Program-made: the position numbers and the translations under genes
From: Aphanothece sp. CMT-3BRIN-NPC111
Lineage (GTDB): Bacteria > Cyanobacteriota > Cyanobacteriia > Cyanobacteriales > JAHHGU01
Assembly: GCA_019359765.1 (NCBI GenBank)
Contig: JAHHGU010000003.1
Span: forward strand, 1-64,000
Direction: 5' to 3'
Length of the DNA: 64,000 nucleotides
Notes under the pieces: model-generated
The model's database searches: none
What the model was told of the DNA's origin: nothing
What the model saw: the letters and a program-made list of their open reading frames with translations, nothing else
Shown: piece after piece, positions 1 to 7,058 of the stretch
How positions within the stretch are numbered: the stretch's first letter is position 1
Layout of the letters: each line of letters begins with the position of its first letter

Positions 1-1
1 T

Positions 2-615
2 ATGCCAGGAGCCTCTGAAGCTAATGATTTGGATCTAGATATGCCAAGAGCCTCTGAAGCTAATGATTTGGATCTAGCAGGAGCATCTTTTGATCTCACA
101 GGGATCTCTGAAGCTAATGATTTGGATCTAGATATGCTAAGAGCCTCTGAAGCTAATGATTTGGATTTAGCAGGGGCATCTTTTGATCTCACAGGAGCCT
201 CTGAAGCTAATGATTTGGATCTAGCAGGAGCATCTTTTGATCTCACAGGGATCTCTGAAGCTAATGATTTGGATCTAGATATGCCAGGAGCCTCTGAAGC
301 TAATGATTTGGATCTAGCAGGGGCATCTTTTGATCTAACAGGAGCCTCTGAAGCTAATGATTTGGATCTAGCAGGGGCATCTTTTGATCTAACAGGGATC
401 TCTGAAGCTAATGATTTGGATTTAGAAGGAGCATCTTTTGATCTAACAGGAGCCTCTGAAGCTAATGATTTGGATCTAGATATGTTAGGCACCTCTGGAG
501 CTAATGAATTGGATCTAGATATGTTAGGCACCTCTGGAGCTAATGAATTAGATCTAGATATGCTAGATACCTCTGGAGCTAATGAATTAGATCTAGATAT
601 GTTAGACACCTCTGG
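2..615 (+). repeat. in-frame mosaic of 39-bp and 54-bp tandem repeats
   Basis: The DNA alternates two related units sharing the core gctaatgatttggatct. Their order is A B A B B A B B B A, followed by 39-bp A-type variants in which the core becomes SGANELDL. Both lengths are multiples of three, so copy-number change keeps the frame. Near-identity between copies indicates recent expansion or conversion. Confidence 0.9.
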
Positions 616-736
616 GGCTAATGATGACTTTTTTCTGCAACAAATGTCCGAAAACAATGAACTTGAAGACAGCCCAACCAACTCGCTACTTGATGATGTA
701 TGGAAGGATATGAGCCAAGCTCACCATAATGAATGA
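2..736 (+). CDS. acidic tandem-repeat protein, 3' part
   Basis: The reading frame is open from the left edge, so the true N-terminus lies outside. The visible 244 residues are mostly repeats on the motif SEANDLDL (ten copies), then SGANELDL (three copies) and a degenerate SGANDDFF. Two unit lengths alternate: 13 residues (SEANDLDLDMPGA type) and 18 residues (SEANDLDLAGASFDLTG type). A non-repeated tail of about 38 residues follows (DDFFLQQMSENN to DMSQAHHNE). The protein is rich in Asp, Leu, Ala and Ser and has no Cys, membrane segment or recognised enzyme motif in view. The acidic Leu/Phe-spaced composition resembles the linkers of the chemoreceptor and CheA genes further right. A scaffold or adhesion-type role would be a guess. 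I do not recognise the family. Confidence 0.6.
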   Translation: MPGASEANDLDLDMPRASEANDLDLAGASFDLTGISEANDLDLDMLRASEANDLDLAGASFDLTGASEANDLDLAGASFDLTGISEANDLDLDMPGASEANDLDLAGASFDLTGASEANDLDLAGASFDLTGISEANDLDLEGASFDLTGASEANDLDLDMLGTSGANELDLDMLGTSGANELDLDMLDTSGANELDLDMLDTSGANDDFFLQQMSENNELEDSPTNSLLDDVWKDMSQAHHNE

Positions 737-750
737 AAATCATTAGTCAG

Positions 751-905
751 CCCCCCGGGCTGAAGCGCGGGGACTAGCCTAGCGGCAACCCTACGCGAAC
801 GAGCCACCAGCTTCAGGTAGCTCACCAGCCTGAGCATGCATTCTGAATGTTGTAGGCGGCGTGTCTGCACAAGTCGTGTGTTCATCCCCCGGTTGAAAGG
901 CGGGG
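751..905. mobile_element. pair of IS200/IS605-type hairpins (possible remnant or PATE-like element)
   Basis: Two G/C hairpins share one design. Positions 753-760 (ccccgggc) pair with 765-772, and 887-894 (ccccggtt) pair with 898-905. Each is an 8-bp stem with one G-G mismatch at the same place and a 3-4 nt loop. Such subterminal hairpins flank IS200/IS605 elements and their non-autonomous derivatives in cyanobacteria. No transposase or TnpB frame lies between them, and none of the short frames here looks coding. The rest of this gap, to the tilS start at 1171, shows nothing I can name. Confidence 0.4.
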
Positions 906-1170
906 CTTCCACATTGCCGGAGATCTTTGGGGTTGTAGGCTTGAATCATAGCCTGCGTAAAACTTTCTGTGTGATAGGTAGAACAATCATTCGTGGTTTG
1001 TTCAGACTGCCTGGGGACACTTAATAGGTCGTAAAACAAATTGCCTGTGGAGAGGATAGTGTCGGGGCAGTGTCATAAGGCAGTGCTAGATAATACTCTA
1101 AGAAACAGGAAGCCTGTATTGGCGACTCTTGGGAATCTACCTCCATACCGCTTGCGGTTAGTGGTGGAGA

Positions 1171-2232
1171 ATGTCAATAACTAATCGCTCAAGAATGACT
1201 GACCGCCCAACTTGGACGCCTCTTCATATGCGGCTGCATCGGACGCTGCGGCAGCGACAATTGCTGAAACGGCATAGACGTATATTAGTGGCAGTATCCG
1301 GCGGGCAGGATTCTCTGTGCTTAATCAAGCTACTGCTGGATTTGCAATCAAAGTGGGATTGGCAAGTAGCGATCGCACACTGCGATCATCGATGGCCCTC
1401 AGATGTTGGGATAGCCGATCATGTTGAACAAATAGCTCATAGTTGGGCTATCCCCTTCTATTTACAAACAGCAGTTCAGGTAACTCAAAGCGAAGGGGCA
1501 GCTCGGCAGTGGCGCTACGCTGCCCTTACCCAAATTGCTCAAGAACATGACTATCAAAAAGTCGTTACAGGTCACACAAAGGGCGATCGCGCCGAAACTC
1601 TCCTCTATAACCTGATGCGCGGTGCCGGTGCTGATGGATTGCAAGCCCTTACTTGGCAACGTTCTTTAGCACCTGGAATACAGCTGGTGCGTCCACTCCT
1701 AGAAGTCAGCCGCGCCGAGACAGGTCAGTTTTGCCAAAACTTAGATCTGCCAGTTTGGGAAGATGCCTATAATCAAGAGCTTAAATATGCCCGTAATCGT
1801 ATCCGCCAGCAGTTAGTGCCCTATTTACAAACCCACTTTAACCCGCAAGTTGAGCAAGCCTTAGCTCAAACCGCTGAACTGCTACAGGCAGAAGTTGAAT
1901 ATCTACAAGACGCTGCTCACCAGTTACGGCAACAGGCAATGATGCCGCTCAGTTTGGATCAACTCTCTGCAAATAGTAGAAGCGGGGAAACACCTGTCTT
2001 TGTACTGAATCGCTTAGTCTTGCGATCGGCACCCCTAGCCCTGCAACGCCGCGTTATGCGGCAGTCTCTCCAGGACGTTCTATCTTCAGCTCCCAGCTTC
2101 GAGCAAATTGAACAGCTGACATCCTTAATTTCAGCCCCCAATCGGTCTCGGACATCTTCATTGCCAGGAGGCGCGATCGCAGAAGTTAAAGGCAACTGGA
2201 TAATTTTCCAGTGTGAAGAAAAAGAGCGTTGA
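1171..2232 (+). CDS. tilS: tRNA(Ile)-lysidine synthetase TilS
   Basis: TilS uses ATP to join lysine to cytidine-34 of the CAU-anticodon tRNA-Ile, making lysidine so the tRNA reads AUA. It is cytoplasmic and normally essential. The N-terminal PP-loop SGGQDS is at residues 43-48, with HCDHRWPSD and GHTKGDRAET further on, as expected for the adenylation core. The protein ends at 353 residues without a long C-terminal domain, which is usual for the shorter cyanobacterial forms. The family normally begins near TWTPLH, so the ATG at 1195 is an alternative start. Neither start has a well-placed Shine-Dalgarno: GGAG lies only 1 nt before the ATG at 1171. The gene converges with hmpF. Confidence 0.93.
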   Translation: MSITNRSRMTDRPTWTPLHMRLHRTLRQRQLLKRHRRILVAVSGGQDSLCLIKLLLDLQSKWDWQVAIAHCDHRWPSDVGIADHVEQIAHSWAIPFYLQTAVQVTQSEGAARQWRYAALTQIAQEHDYQKVVTGHTKGDRAETLLYNLMRGAGADGLQALTWQRSLAPGIQLVRPLLEVSRAETGQFCQNLDLPVWEDAYNQELKYARNRIRQQLVPYLQTHFNPQVEQALAQTAELLQAEVEYLQDAAHQLRQQAMMPLSLDQLSANSRSGETPVFVLNRLVLRSAPLALQRRVMRQSLQDVLSSAPSFEQIEQLTSLISAPNRSRTSSLPGGAIAEVKGNWIIFQCEEKER

Positions 2233-2236
2233 GTGT

Positions 2237-2296
2237 TAAGTTTTGAATTAAAAACTTTTTCTTAACTCAAAACTCAAAACTCAAAACTCAAAACTT
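2237..2296. repeat. AAAACTC heptamer run with dyad symmetry between convergent genes
   Basis: From 2264 to 2294 the heptamer AAAACTC is repeated about four times. The upstream aagttttga near 2238 can pair with the tcaaaactt end. This is a typical cyanobacterial short tandem repeat. Because it separates the 3' ends of tilS and hmpF, it may also act as a bidirectional terminator. Confidence 0.5.
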
Positions 2297-4065
2297 TAAG
2301 AAGCTGCCAGGTGGTGCGATGTATCTATCAAGCTATTGATAGTTTGCTGCATTTCAGAAATTGCCAGTAGTTGATAGTCGCCCATTTCCTGAAACTGATT
2401 GGAGACTTCCGCGATCGCCTCCAACTTTTGCCGGATTCCGTTGATGCTATCCTGAATCGGCTGTAGTATTTCTTGATAAAGATTAACCTTGCCCCACACT
2501 TCTGCTACCCACGTCCGCTGCTGAAGCAAAGTTTGCTCAAGGCTTTGCAACTCTTCCTGCTTAGCCTGCTGTTCATTGACTTGATGCTCCATCATTTCCT
2601 GTGTTTGCTCAATGCTCAAGCGCATCTGCTCAATCTGGCTTTCCAGTTTTTGTAGTTCCCCTTGTTGTTGTTCTCGCTGCGCCTCTAGCTGGAGCAATAC
2701 TGGTTCCAAGTCAATTTTCTGGTTGTCTTGGCTGTCGCTTTCCACAATTCCTTGCCGCCGCCGCAACAGGCGGACGTGTTGATTAAGAATCTCTTCGCGC
2801 TCCCGGAGATTTAAGCGTTGGCCTTCCAGGGTTTGATCGAGCATCTGGTAGCCGTCTTGCTCATCTGCCAGCTCTGTTTCCAGGCTAATGCGGTCATGGC
2901 CACTAGCTTGACCGATCTTCCTTTGCAGCTCTTCCATCATCTGGCGCTTGTCAGTAAGCTCTTCTTCCTGGTCATTGACAAATCGCACCAGTTTTTCTAG
3001 GTCGTGACGCAAATTTTGTACAATTTCCTGTAGTTGCCCTAAAGGCATCTTCTCCAGTGCTTCAATATCAATCTTTGGGCTAACCTTGGCATTAGCTGAC
3101 TTTCTCGCTATACGGGAAATATACTGGTAGAGATCTTCTTGGGTTTGCAGCTGGAGACGCAGCATATGAGCCGACTCCTGCTTTATCTCTAAAGCCTTTT
3201 GCTGCACCTTCAACTCAGTTCGTGCTTGCTCAACAAAAGCTTGTACTTGCTGTGACTCTAAAGAGCGGTTTTGCAGCTCCTCTGCTTGGGAATCAACTTC
3301 TGCTTGCATCTGAGTAGCCGAGGCTTGTTGTTGCTCAAACTGCTGCCAGTGGTAATCCAGCACCGCCGCAGAATTGTTAACCACTTCCCATGCCAGATTT
3401 AGTTGTTCTCGCACAGAGTCTGTTGGTGCGATCGCGCCCGATAAGCGATTCAGTAATTCCTGTAGCGATTCTGCCTGCTGATCGTCTAATACTGCTGAGT
3501 TTTGAACGTCACTCTGTAGCTCTGCCAGACGTCGCTGCTCTCCCCGCAAGTGTTCCCAGGCTCCCTCCAATTGCTGACGGTTATACTCACACTCTTGTTT
3601 GAGTTTTTTTATTTCCTCCCGCCCCCTATCAACCTCCTGACGTTGGTGCTCCAGCCGTTCTAAGCCCTCCTCTATTTGTTGCAGCTGTTCTAAGCGCCCT
3701 TCCATTTCCATCTCGCGGCGGTTCAGTTCTTGGCTTTGATAGGTCAATGACTGCTTCCACTGTTCAATTTCTTCTTCGTCCTTTTTCGACTTTTCCATCT
3801 GACGAGAGAAATTTTGCAATATAGTCACTAACTGACGTGCCGCCTCCTGAGGTGGACGTTGCACCTGTCGATTACCAGCCAAATCAACTAGTACCAAAAC
3901 CCCAGCATTATAGTTATTAACTTCTTCTGGAGCAGGAATCACTTCCTCACCTGGCACACCGCTCCAAGTTTGGTCAGCCCGCTGACAAGCCAGCAGTTTG
4001 AGTTCAGCCTTAGAGCTACCCATAAACCCAGATTTCTGCTTTTGTATTTCTGCTAGATACAGCAC
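2296..4065 (-). CDS. hmpF: HmpF-like coiled-coil pilus motility protein
   Basis: HmpF localises at cell poles in filamentous cyanobacteria and is needed for type IV pilus-driven gliding. The Hmp chemotaxis system controls its location. The N-terminus (LYLAEIQKQ, then GFMGSSKAELKLLACQR) matches my recollection of that family. From about residue 95 to 580 the protein is almost continuous heptad-type coiled coil rich in Gln, Glu and Leu, with no membrane segment. I choose the GTG at 4065 (589 residues): it is preceded at good spacing by AGAGGA, and the family begins with this LYLAE segment. The frame could extend to 4107. It is divergent from the hmp chemotaxis operon across about 580 bp, which fits a shared motility role. 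An older label would be 'chromosome segregation ATPase-like', but no Walker motif is present. Confidence 0.82.
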   Translation of the reverse strand: MLYLAEIQKQKSGFMGSSKAELKLLACQRADQTWSGVPGEEVIPAPEEVNNYNAGVLVLVDLAGNRQVQRPPQEAARQLVTILQNFSRQMEKSKKDEEEIEQWKQSLTYQSQELNRREMEMEGRLEQLQQIEEGLERLEHQRQEVDRGREEIKKLKQECEYNRQQLEGAWEHLRGEQRRLAELQSDVQNSAVLDDQQAESLQELLNRLSGAIAPTDSVREQLNLAWEVVNNSAAVLDYHWQQFEQQQASATQMQAEVDSQAEELQNRSLESQQVQAFVEQARTELKVQQKALEIKQESAHMLRLQLQTQEDLYQYISRIARKSANAKVSPKIDIEALEKMPLGQLQEIVQNLRHDLEKLVRFVNDQEEELTDKRQMMEELQRKIGQASGHDRISLETELADEQDGYQMLDQTLEGQRLNLREREEILNQHVRLLRRRQGIVESDSQDNQKIDLEPVLLQLEAQREQQQGELQKLESQIEQMRLSIEQTQEMMEHQVNEQQAKQEELQSLEQTLLQQRTWVAEVWGKVNLYQEILQPIQDSINGIRQKLEAIAEVSNQFQEMGDYQLLAISEMQQTINSLIDTSHHLAAS

Positions 4066-4649
4066 ACTGATAATCCTCTTAATATGTCTTGTGCCCGAAC
4101 GCGGCATCCCGTGTTGCCGAGCAACCTATCCTTTACTAAATCTTTCCCTAATAGTTTGTCTGGTTCAACCCAGTGGAGGAAGACAACCTTGGCAAATTGG
4201 CATCTTTATTTGGGACTGAGCTATGCCCTCCTCCCCGTTCGCTAATCGTTACAATTTATGGCAAACTATACGCGGAAATTTTACTTAGCACCAGCCTTAC
4301 CCTCCAGATAGCTCAAATGCATGACGTCGCCATCTAGGCCAAGGTTTCAGCAGAACTCGTCCATTGCTCCCTCGTTGAGGGCAAAAGCCAATAGAGCCGT
4401 CTCCTTCTATCATGCCCAGGTCTGTGATGGTAATTTTTGCGCCCGTTATTTAAATTAAACTAAATATGTGGGGTATCAAGTGTTGAATGTCTAAATTGAA
4501 AACCTGGACAATTGCCAAATGGCTTTTGAACCAGTCCATACCCAATTTAGCATTGCTCTGGTCGGCAAGGGTAACGTATTAGCGTTACCGTTACAGGATT
4601 AACCCTTGTTTGTAGCTTCAAACAGAATTTAGGAGCGCGTTTTCAGTAC
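4066..4649. promoter_or_regulatory. divergent intergenic region with an inverted repeat at 4570-4589
   Basis: This 584-bp gap separates the start of hmpF from the first gene of the hmp operon and should hold both promoters. The clearest structure is ggtaacg (4570-4576), 6 nt, cgttacc (4583-4589), 61 bp upstream of the first start codon. It is a perfect 7-bp inverted repeat, so a protein-binding operator is plausible. I could not assign -10/-35 boxes with confidence. Confidence 0.35.
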
Positions 4650-6014
4650 ATGCAGGGAACGTTAAATGAAATTGATATTCGCAGCATTCTGCAACTGATT
4701 GAGTTAGGTCAGCGAACAGGAGAACTGTTTGTCGAAGCCTACGGCTTCCCTCCAGACAGTGGCAGAGGCGACAAGAGTGCGGCTATTGACGGCAAAAACC
4801 CCAGTTCATACCAGGATGTGAAATCGCGGCAACCAGGTTCTTTTTGGTTTGTCTTCTTCATCAATGGGCAAATTACCTATGCTGCCGATAGCCAGGGTAA
4901 CAACTTGTTGCGTCTGCGCGATTACCTGCGTCGCTACCGAGCAGATGCCGCCCTAGATAGCCTGAGTTCTTTACCATCAATTGCTTCCACAAATGCACCG
5001 GAATATGGCTATCTGTGGACTCTTTTGGAAAATCATGTGCTGACGCCGGCACAAGTACGCAACATCCTTCAAAGCATGGTGCATGAAACGCTATTTGACC
5101 TGCTTAGTCTCCACCAGGGATCTTTTATATTTGAAATGGGTTCGGCGTTGGCACCGCAATTGACAACCTGGGAAATTGCTCCCCTGATAACAAAGATAAT
5201 GAAACAGGTGCAGGAGTGGAAACAGTTTCATCCTCATATTCAGTCTCCTAATCAGTGCCCGGTGCTCGCTGATGCTGCTAAAGTTAGAGCCGCCCTGCCC
5301 CAAAATGCTTTTAAGAGCCTGGAAGCTTTTGTAGACGGTAAGACGTCTTTGCGCCAGCTAGGGCGTTATCTAAATCGCGATATTTTAACGGTGGCGAGGG
5401 CAATATATCCTTTTGTAAAACAGGGGTGGGTGCAACTTTTGATGACGACCGCCCAAGAAATGCCAGCTAACAAACCTGAATTTCAACTCAGGCAAGCAGC
5501 CACAGTCGCTCAGGTTGTTTGTATAGATGATGACGTTGCCATTGGCAAGGTCGTGGAGTGTATCCTGAAGCAACAGAGTTACAAAGTAACAGTGATTACC
5601 AATCCCGTCCAGGCGCTCAGTCTCGTTTTTCAACTCAAACCCGATTTAATTTTGTGTGATATCGCTATGCCGGAACTGGATGGATATGAGATTTGCACCA
5701 TGTTGCGCTCCTCAAGTACTTTTCGGCAAACCCCAATAATCATGCTGACTGGTATGGATGGCTTTATTGACCGAATCAGGGCGCGGATGGTAGGGTCAAC
5801 AGATTACCTAACGAAGCCGTTTGGAGAAAGCGAGTTATTGATGCTTATAGAAAAATATATAGGATCAAACAATGGGCTATTATTTAGGTCCAATAGTTCT
5901 TTGGCGGATGCGTTAGAGCGGGAAATAAAAGATACAGATATAACTGAGTCAGCCTCGGTTCAAATTGTTAATGATTTAATCGATACTTTAGTGACTAGCA
6001 CAGATCTTAGGTGA
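4650..6014 (+). CDS. hmpA: PatA-like response regulator (DUF4388 plus receiver), HmpA/PilG-type
   Basis: This is the first gene of the chemotaxis operon and probably the phosphorylated output protein of the CheA kinase, acting on the pilus motors. Residues 1-105 and their extension form the DUF4388 (PatA N-terminal) domain, beginning GTLNEIDIRSILQLIE. A receiver domain follows at about 288-405, with acidic cluster D293-D295, phosphoacceptor D337 (LILCDIAMPELDG), T367 and K389. A tail of about 50 residues follows the receiver. Homologues with this build are PatA of Anabaena, HmpA of Nostoc punctiforme and PilG/PixG of Synechocystis. Symbol assignment rests on operon position. AGGAG at 4631-4635 is 14 nt before the ATG, a long spacing. 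Confidence 0.85.
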   Translation: MQGTLNEIDIRSILQLIELGQRTGELFVEAYGFPPDSGRGDKSAAIDGKNPSSYQDVKSRQPGSFWFVFFINGQITYAADSQGNNLLRLRDYLRRYRADAALDSLSSLPSIASTNAPEYGYLWTLLENHVLTPAQVRNILQSMVHETLFDLLSLHQGSFIFEMGSALAPQLTTWEIAPLITKIMKQVQEWKQFHPHIQSPNQCPVLADAAKVRAALPQNAFKSLEAFVDGKTSLRQLGRYLNRDILTVARAIYPFVKQGWVQLLMTTAQEMPANKPEFQLRQAATVAQVVCIDDDVAIGKVVECILKQQSYKVTVITNPVQALSLVFQLKPDLILCDIAMPELDGYEICTMLRSSSTFRQTPIIMLTGMDGFIDRIRARMVGSTDYLTKPFGESELLMLIEKYIGSNNGLLFRSNSSLADALEREIKDTDITESASVQIVNDLIDTLVTSTDLR

Positions 6015-6068
6015 AATCTAGACTTGCGTTACGTTAATGTTAGAAACGAATTCGTCAGGTAGAAAGTT

Positions 6069-6440
6069 ATGAGTAAAGTTCTGGTTGTGGAAGATCAGCG
6101 ATCGCAACGGGAGATGATCAAAGACCTCCTGCAAAAGATTGGGTTAACAGTTAACGAGGCGACCGATGGCGTCGAAGCCTTAGAACAAATTCTCAAGTCT
6201 TGCCCAGACTTGGTAGTTTTGGATATTGTCATGCCCCGAATGAATGGATACGAGGTTTGCCGACGTCTTAAAGCAGATCCAAAAACCCAGAACGTACCCG
6301 TGGTGATGTGTTCCTCCAAAGGGGAAGAATTTGACCGCTACTGGGGCATGAAGCAAGGTGCAGACGCCTACATAGCCAAACCATTTCAGCCAACAGAGCT
6401 GCTCGGCACAGTCAAACAGTTGCTACGAGGGGAAAGATAA
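6069..6440 (+). CDS. hmpB: CheY-like single-domain response regulator, HmpB/PilH-type
   Basis: A stand-alone receiver of 123 residues. D9 and its acidic neighbour bind Mg2+, D52 (VVLDIVMPRMNG) is the phosphoacceptor, and K104 lies in YIAKPF. There is no output domain, so it should act by protein contact or as a phosphate sink, as PilH-type proteins do. It lies 54 bp after the PatA-like gene and 5 bp before the cheW-like gene, so all are probably cotranscribed. Confidence 0.88.
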   Translation: MSKVLVVEDQRSQREMIKDLLQKIGLTVNEATDGVEALEQILKSCPDLVVLDIVMPRMNGYEVCRRLKADPKTQNVPVVMCSSKGEEFDRYWGMKQGADAYIAKPFQPTELLGTVKQLLRGER

Positions 6441-6445
6441 AGCGA

Positions 6446-6976
6446 ATGGTTGGGAAACTAGACTTTTTCACCAGTAGTGGTCAAGATCAAACCTCGGAAT
6501 TTCAGACACTAGAAAGCCCTGAGGGTGAACTACATCTACGTTTTTACGTTCCTTCTGAAAACGAATTTGCCCTGCCTGCTGCCGGCATTCGAGAAGTACT
6601 TTCTGCACCACCAGATCGTATCACTTCGATTCCCAATGTTTCTCCCTTGCTCTTAGGAACGTTTAACTGGCGGGGCCGCGTAATCTGGGTTGCAGATTTA
6701 GGTCAATTTTTGGGAGATGTAGCATTTTTAAATACAGAGCGACCAGAAATTCCTGTCATTACTGTAGAAGATCAGGACACTATTTTGGGTTTGGCTGTTG
6801 ACCGTATTGTGGGCATGGATTGGCTGGACATTGAGCAAGTGCAAATGCCAGTAAATATTCCAGACAATATGGCTCCCTTTGTGCGAGGTGAATGGGTAAG
6901 AGGCGAGGGAAAGGATCAGTATCTGCGACTACTAGACCAAGTGGCAATTATTCGTTCAGCGCGGTGGGCAGCATAA
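6446..6976 (+). CDS. hmpC: CheW-like coupling protein, HmpC/PilI-type
   Basis: A single CheW domain fills residues 20-175 (FALPAAGIREVL, then LGTFNWRGRVIWVADLGQFLG and LGLAVDRIVG). It should link the receptor encoded next to the CheA kinase. Length (176) is normal for cyanobacterial PilI/HmpC proteins. The start is 5 bp after the previous stop, so translation is likely coupled. I see no unusual feature. Confidence 0.88.
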   Translation: MVGKLDFFTSSGQDQTSEFQTLESPEGELHLRFYVPSENEFALPAAGIREVLSAPPDRITSIPNVSPLLLGTFNWRGRVIWVADLGQFLGDVAFLNTERPEIPVITVEDQDTILGLAVDRIVGMDWLDIEQVQMPVNIPDNMAPFVRGEWVRGEGKDQYLRLLDQVAIIRSARWAA

Positions 6977-6985
6977 AAAAGCAAA

Positions 6986-7025
6986 ATTAAAAATTAAAAA
7001 TGCCCAATAGTATTTAATTTTTAAT
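6986..7025. repeat. A/T inverted repeat in the hmpC-hmpD gap
   Basis: attaaaaatt (6986-6995) is the exact reverse complement of aatttttaat (7016-7025) across a 20-nt loop. It may be a weak attenuator or processing site inside the operon, or simply AATTAAA-type short repeats. Confidence 0.3.
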
Positions 7026-7058
7026 CTAAAAACTTTTAATTTTTTTGGGAGTAAGTAA

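Noticed and set aside
2..615. Tandem repeats considered as a CRISPR array
   Set aside because: Units are contiguous, coding, in frame and lack variable spacers.
721..1039. Three short frames around the hairpins
   Set aside because: They cross the IS-like palindromes, overlap one another on both strands and have no coding character.
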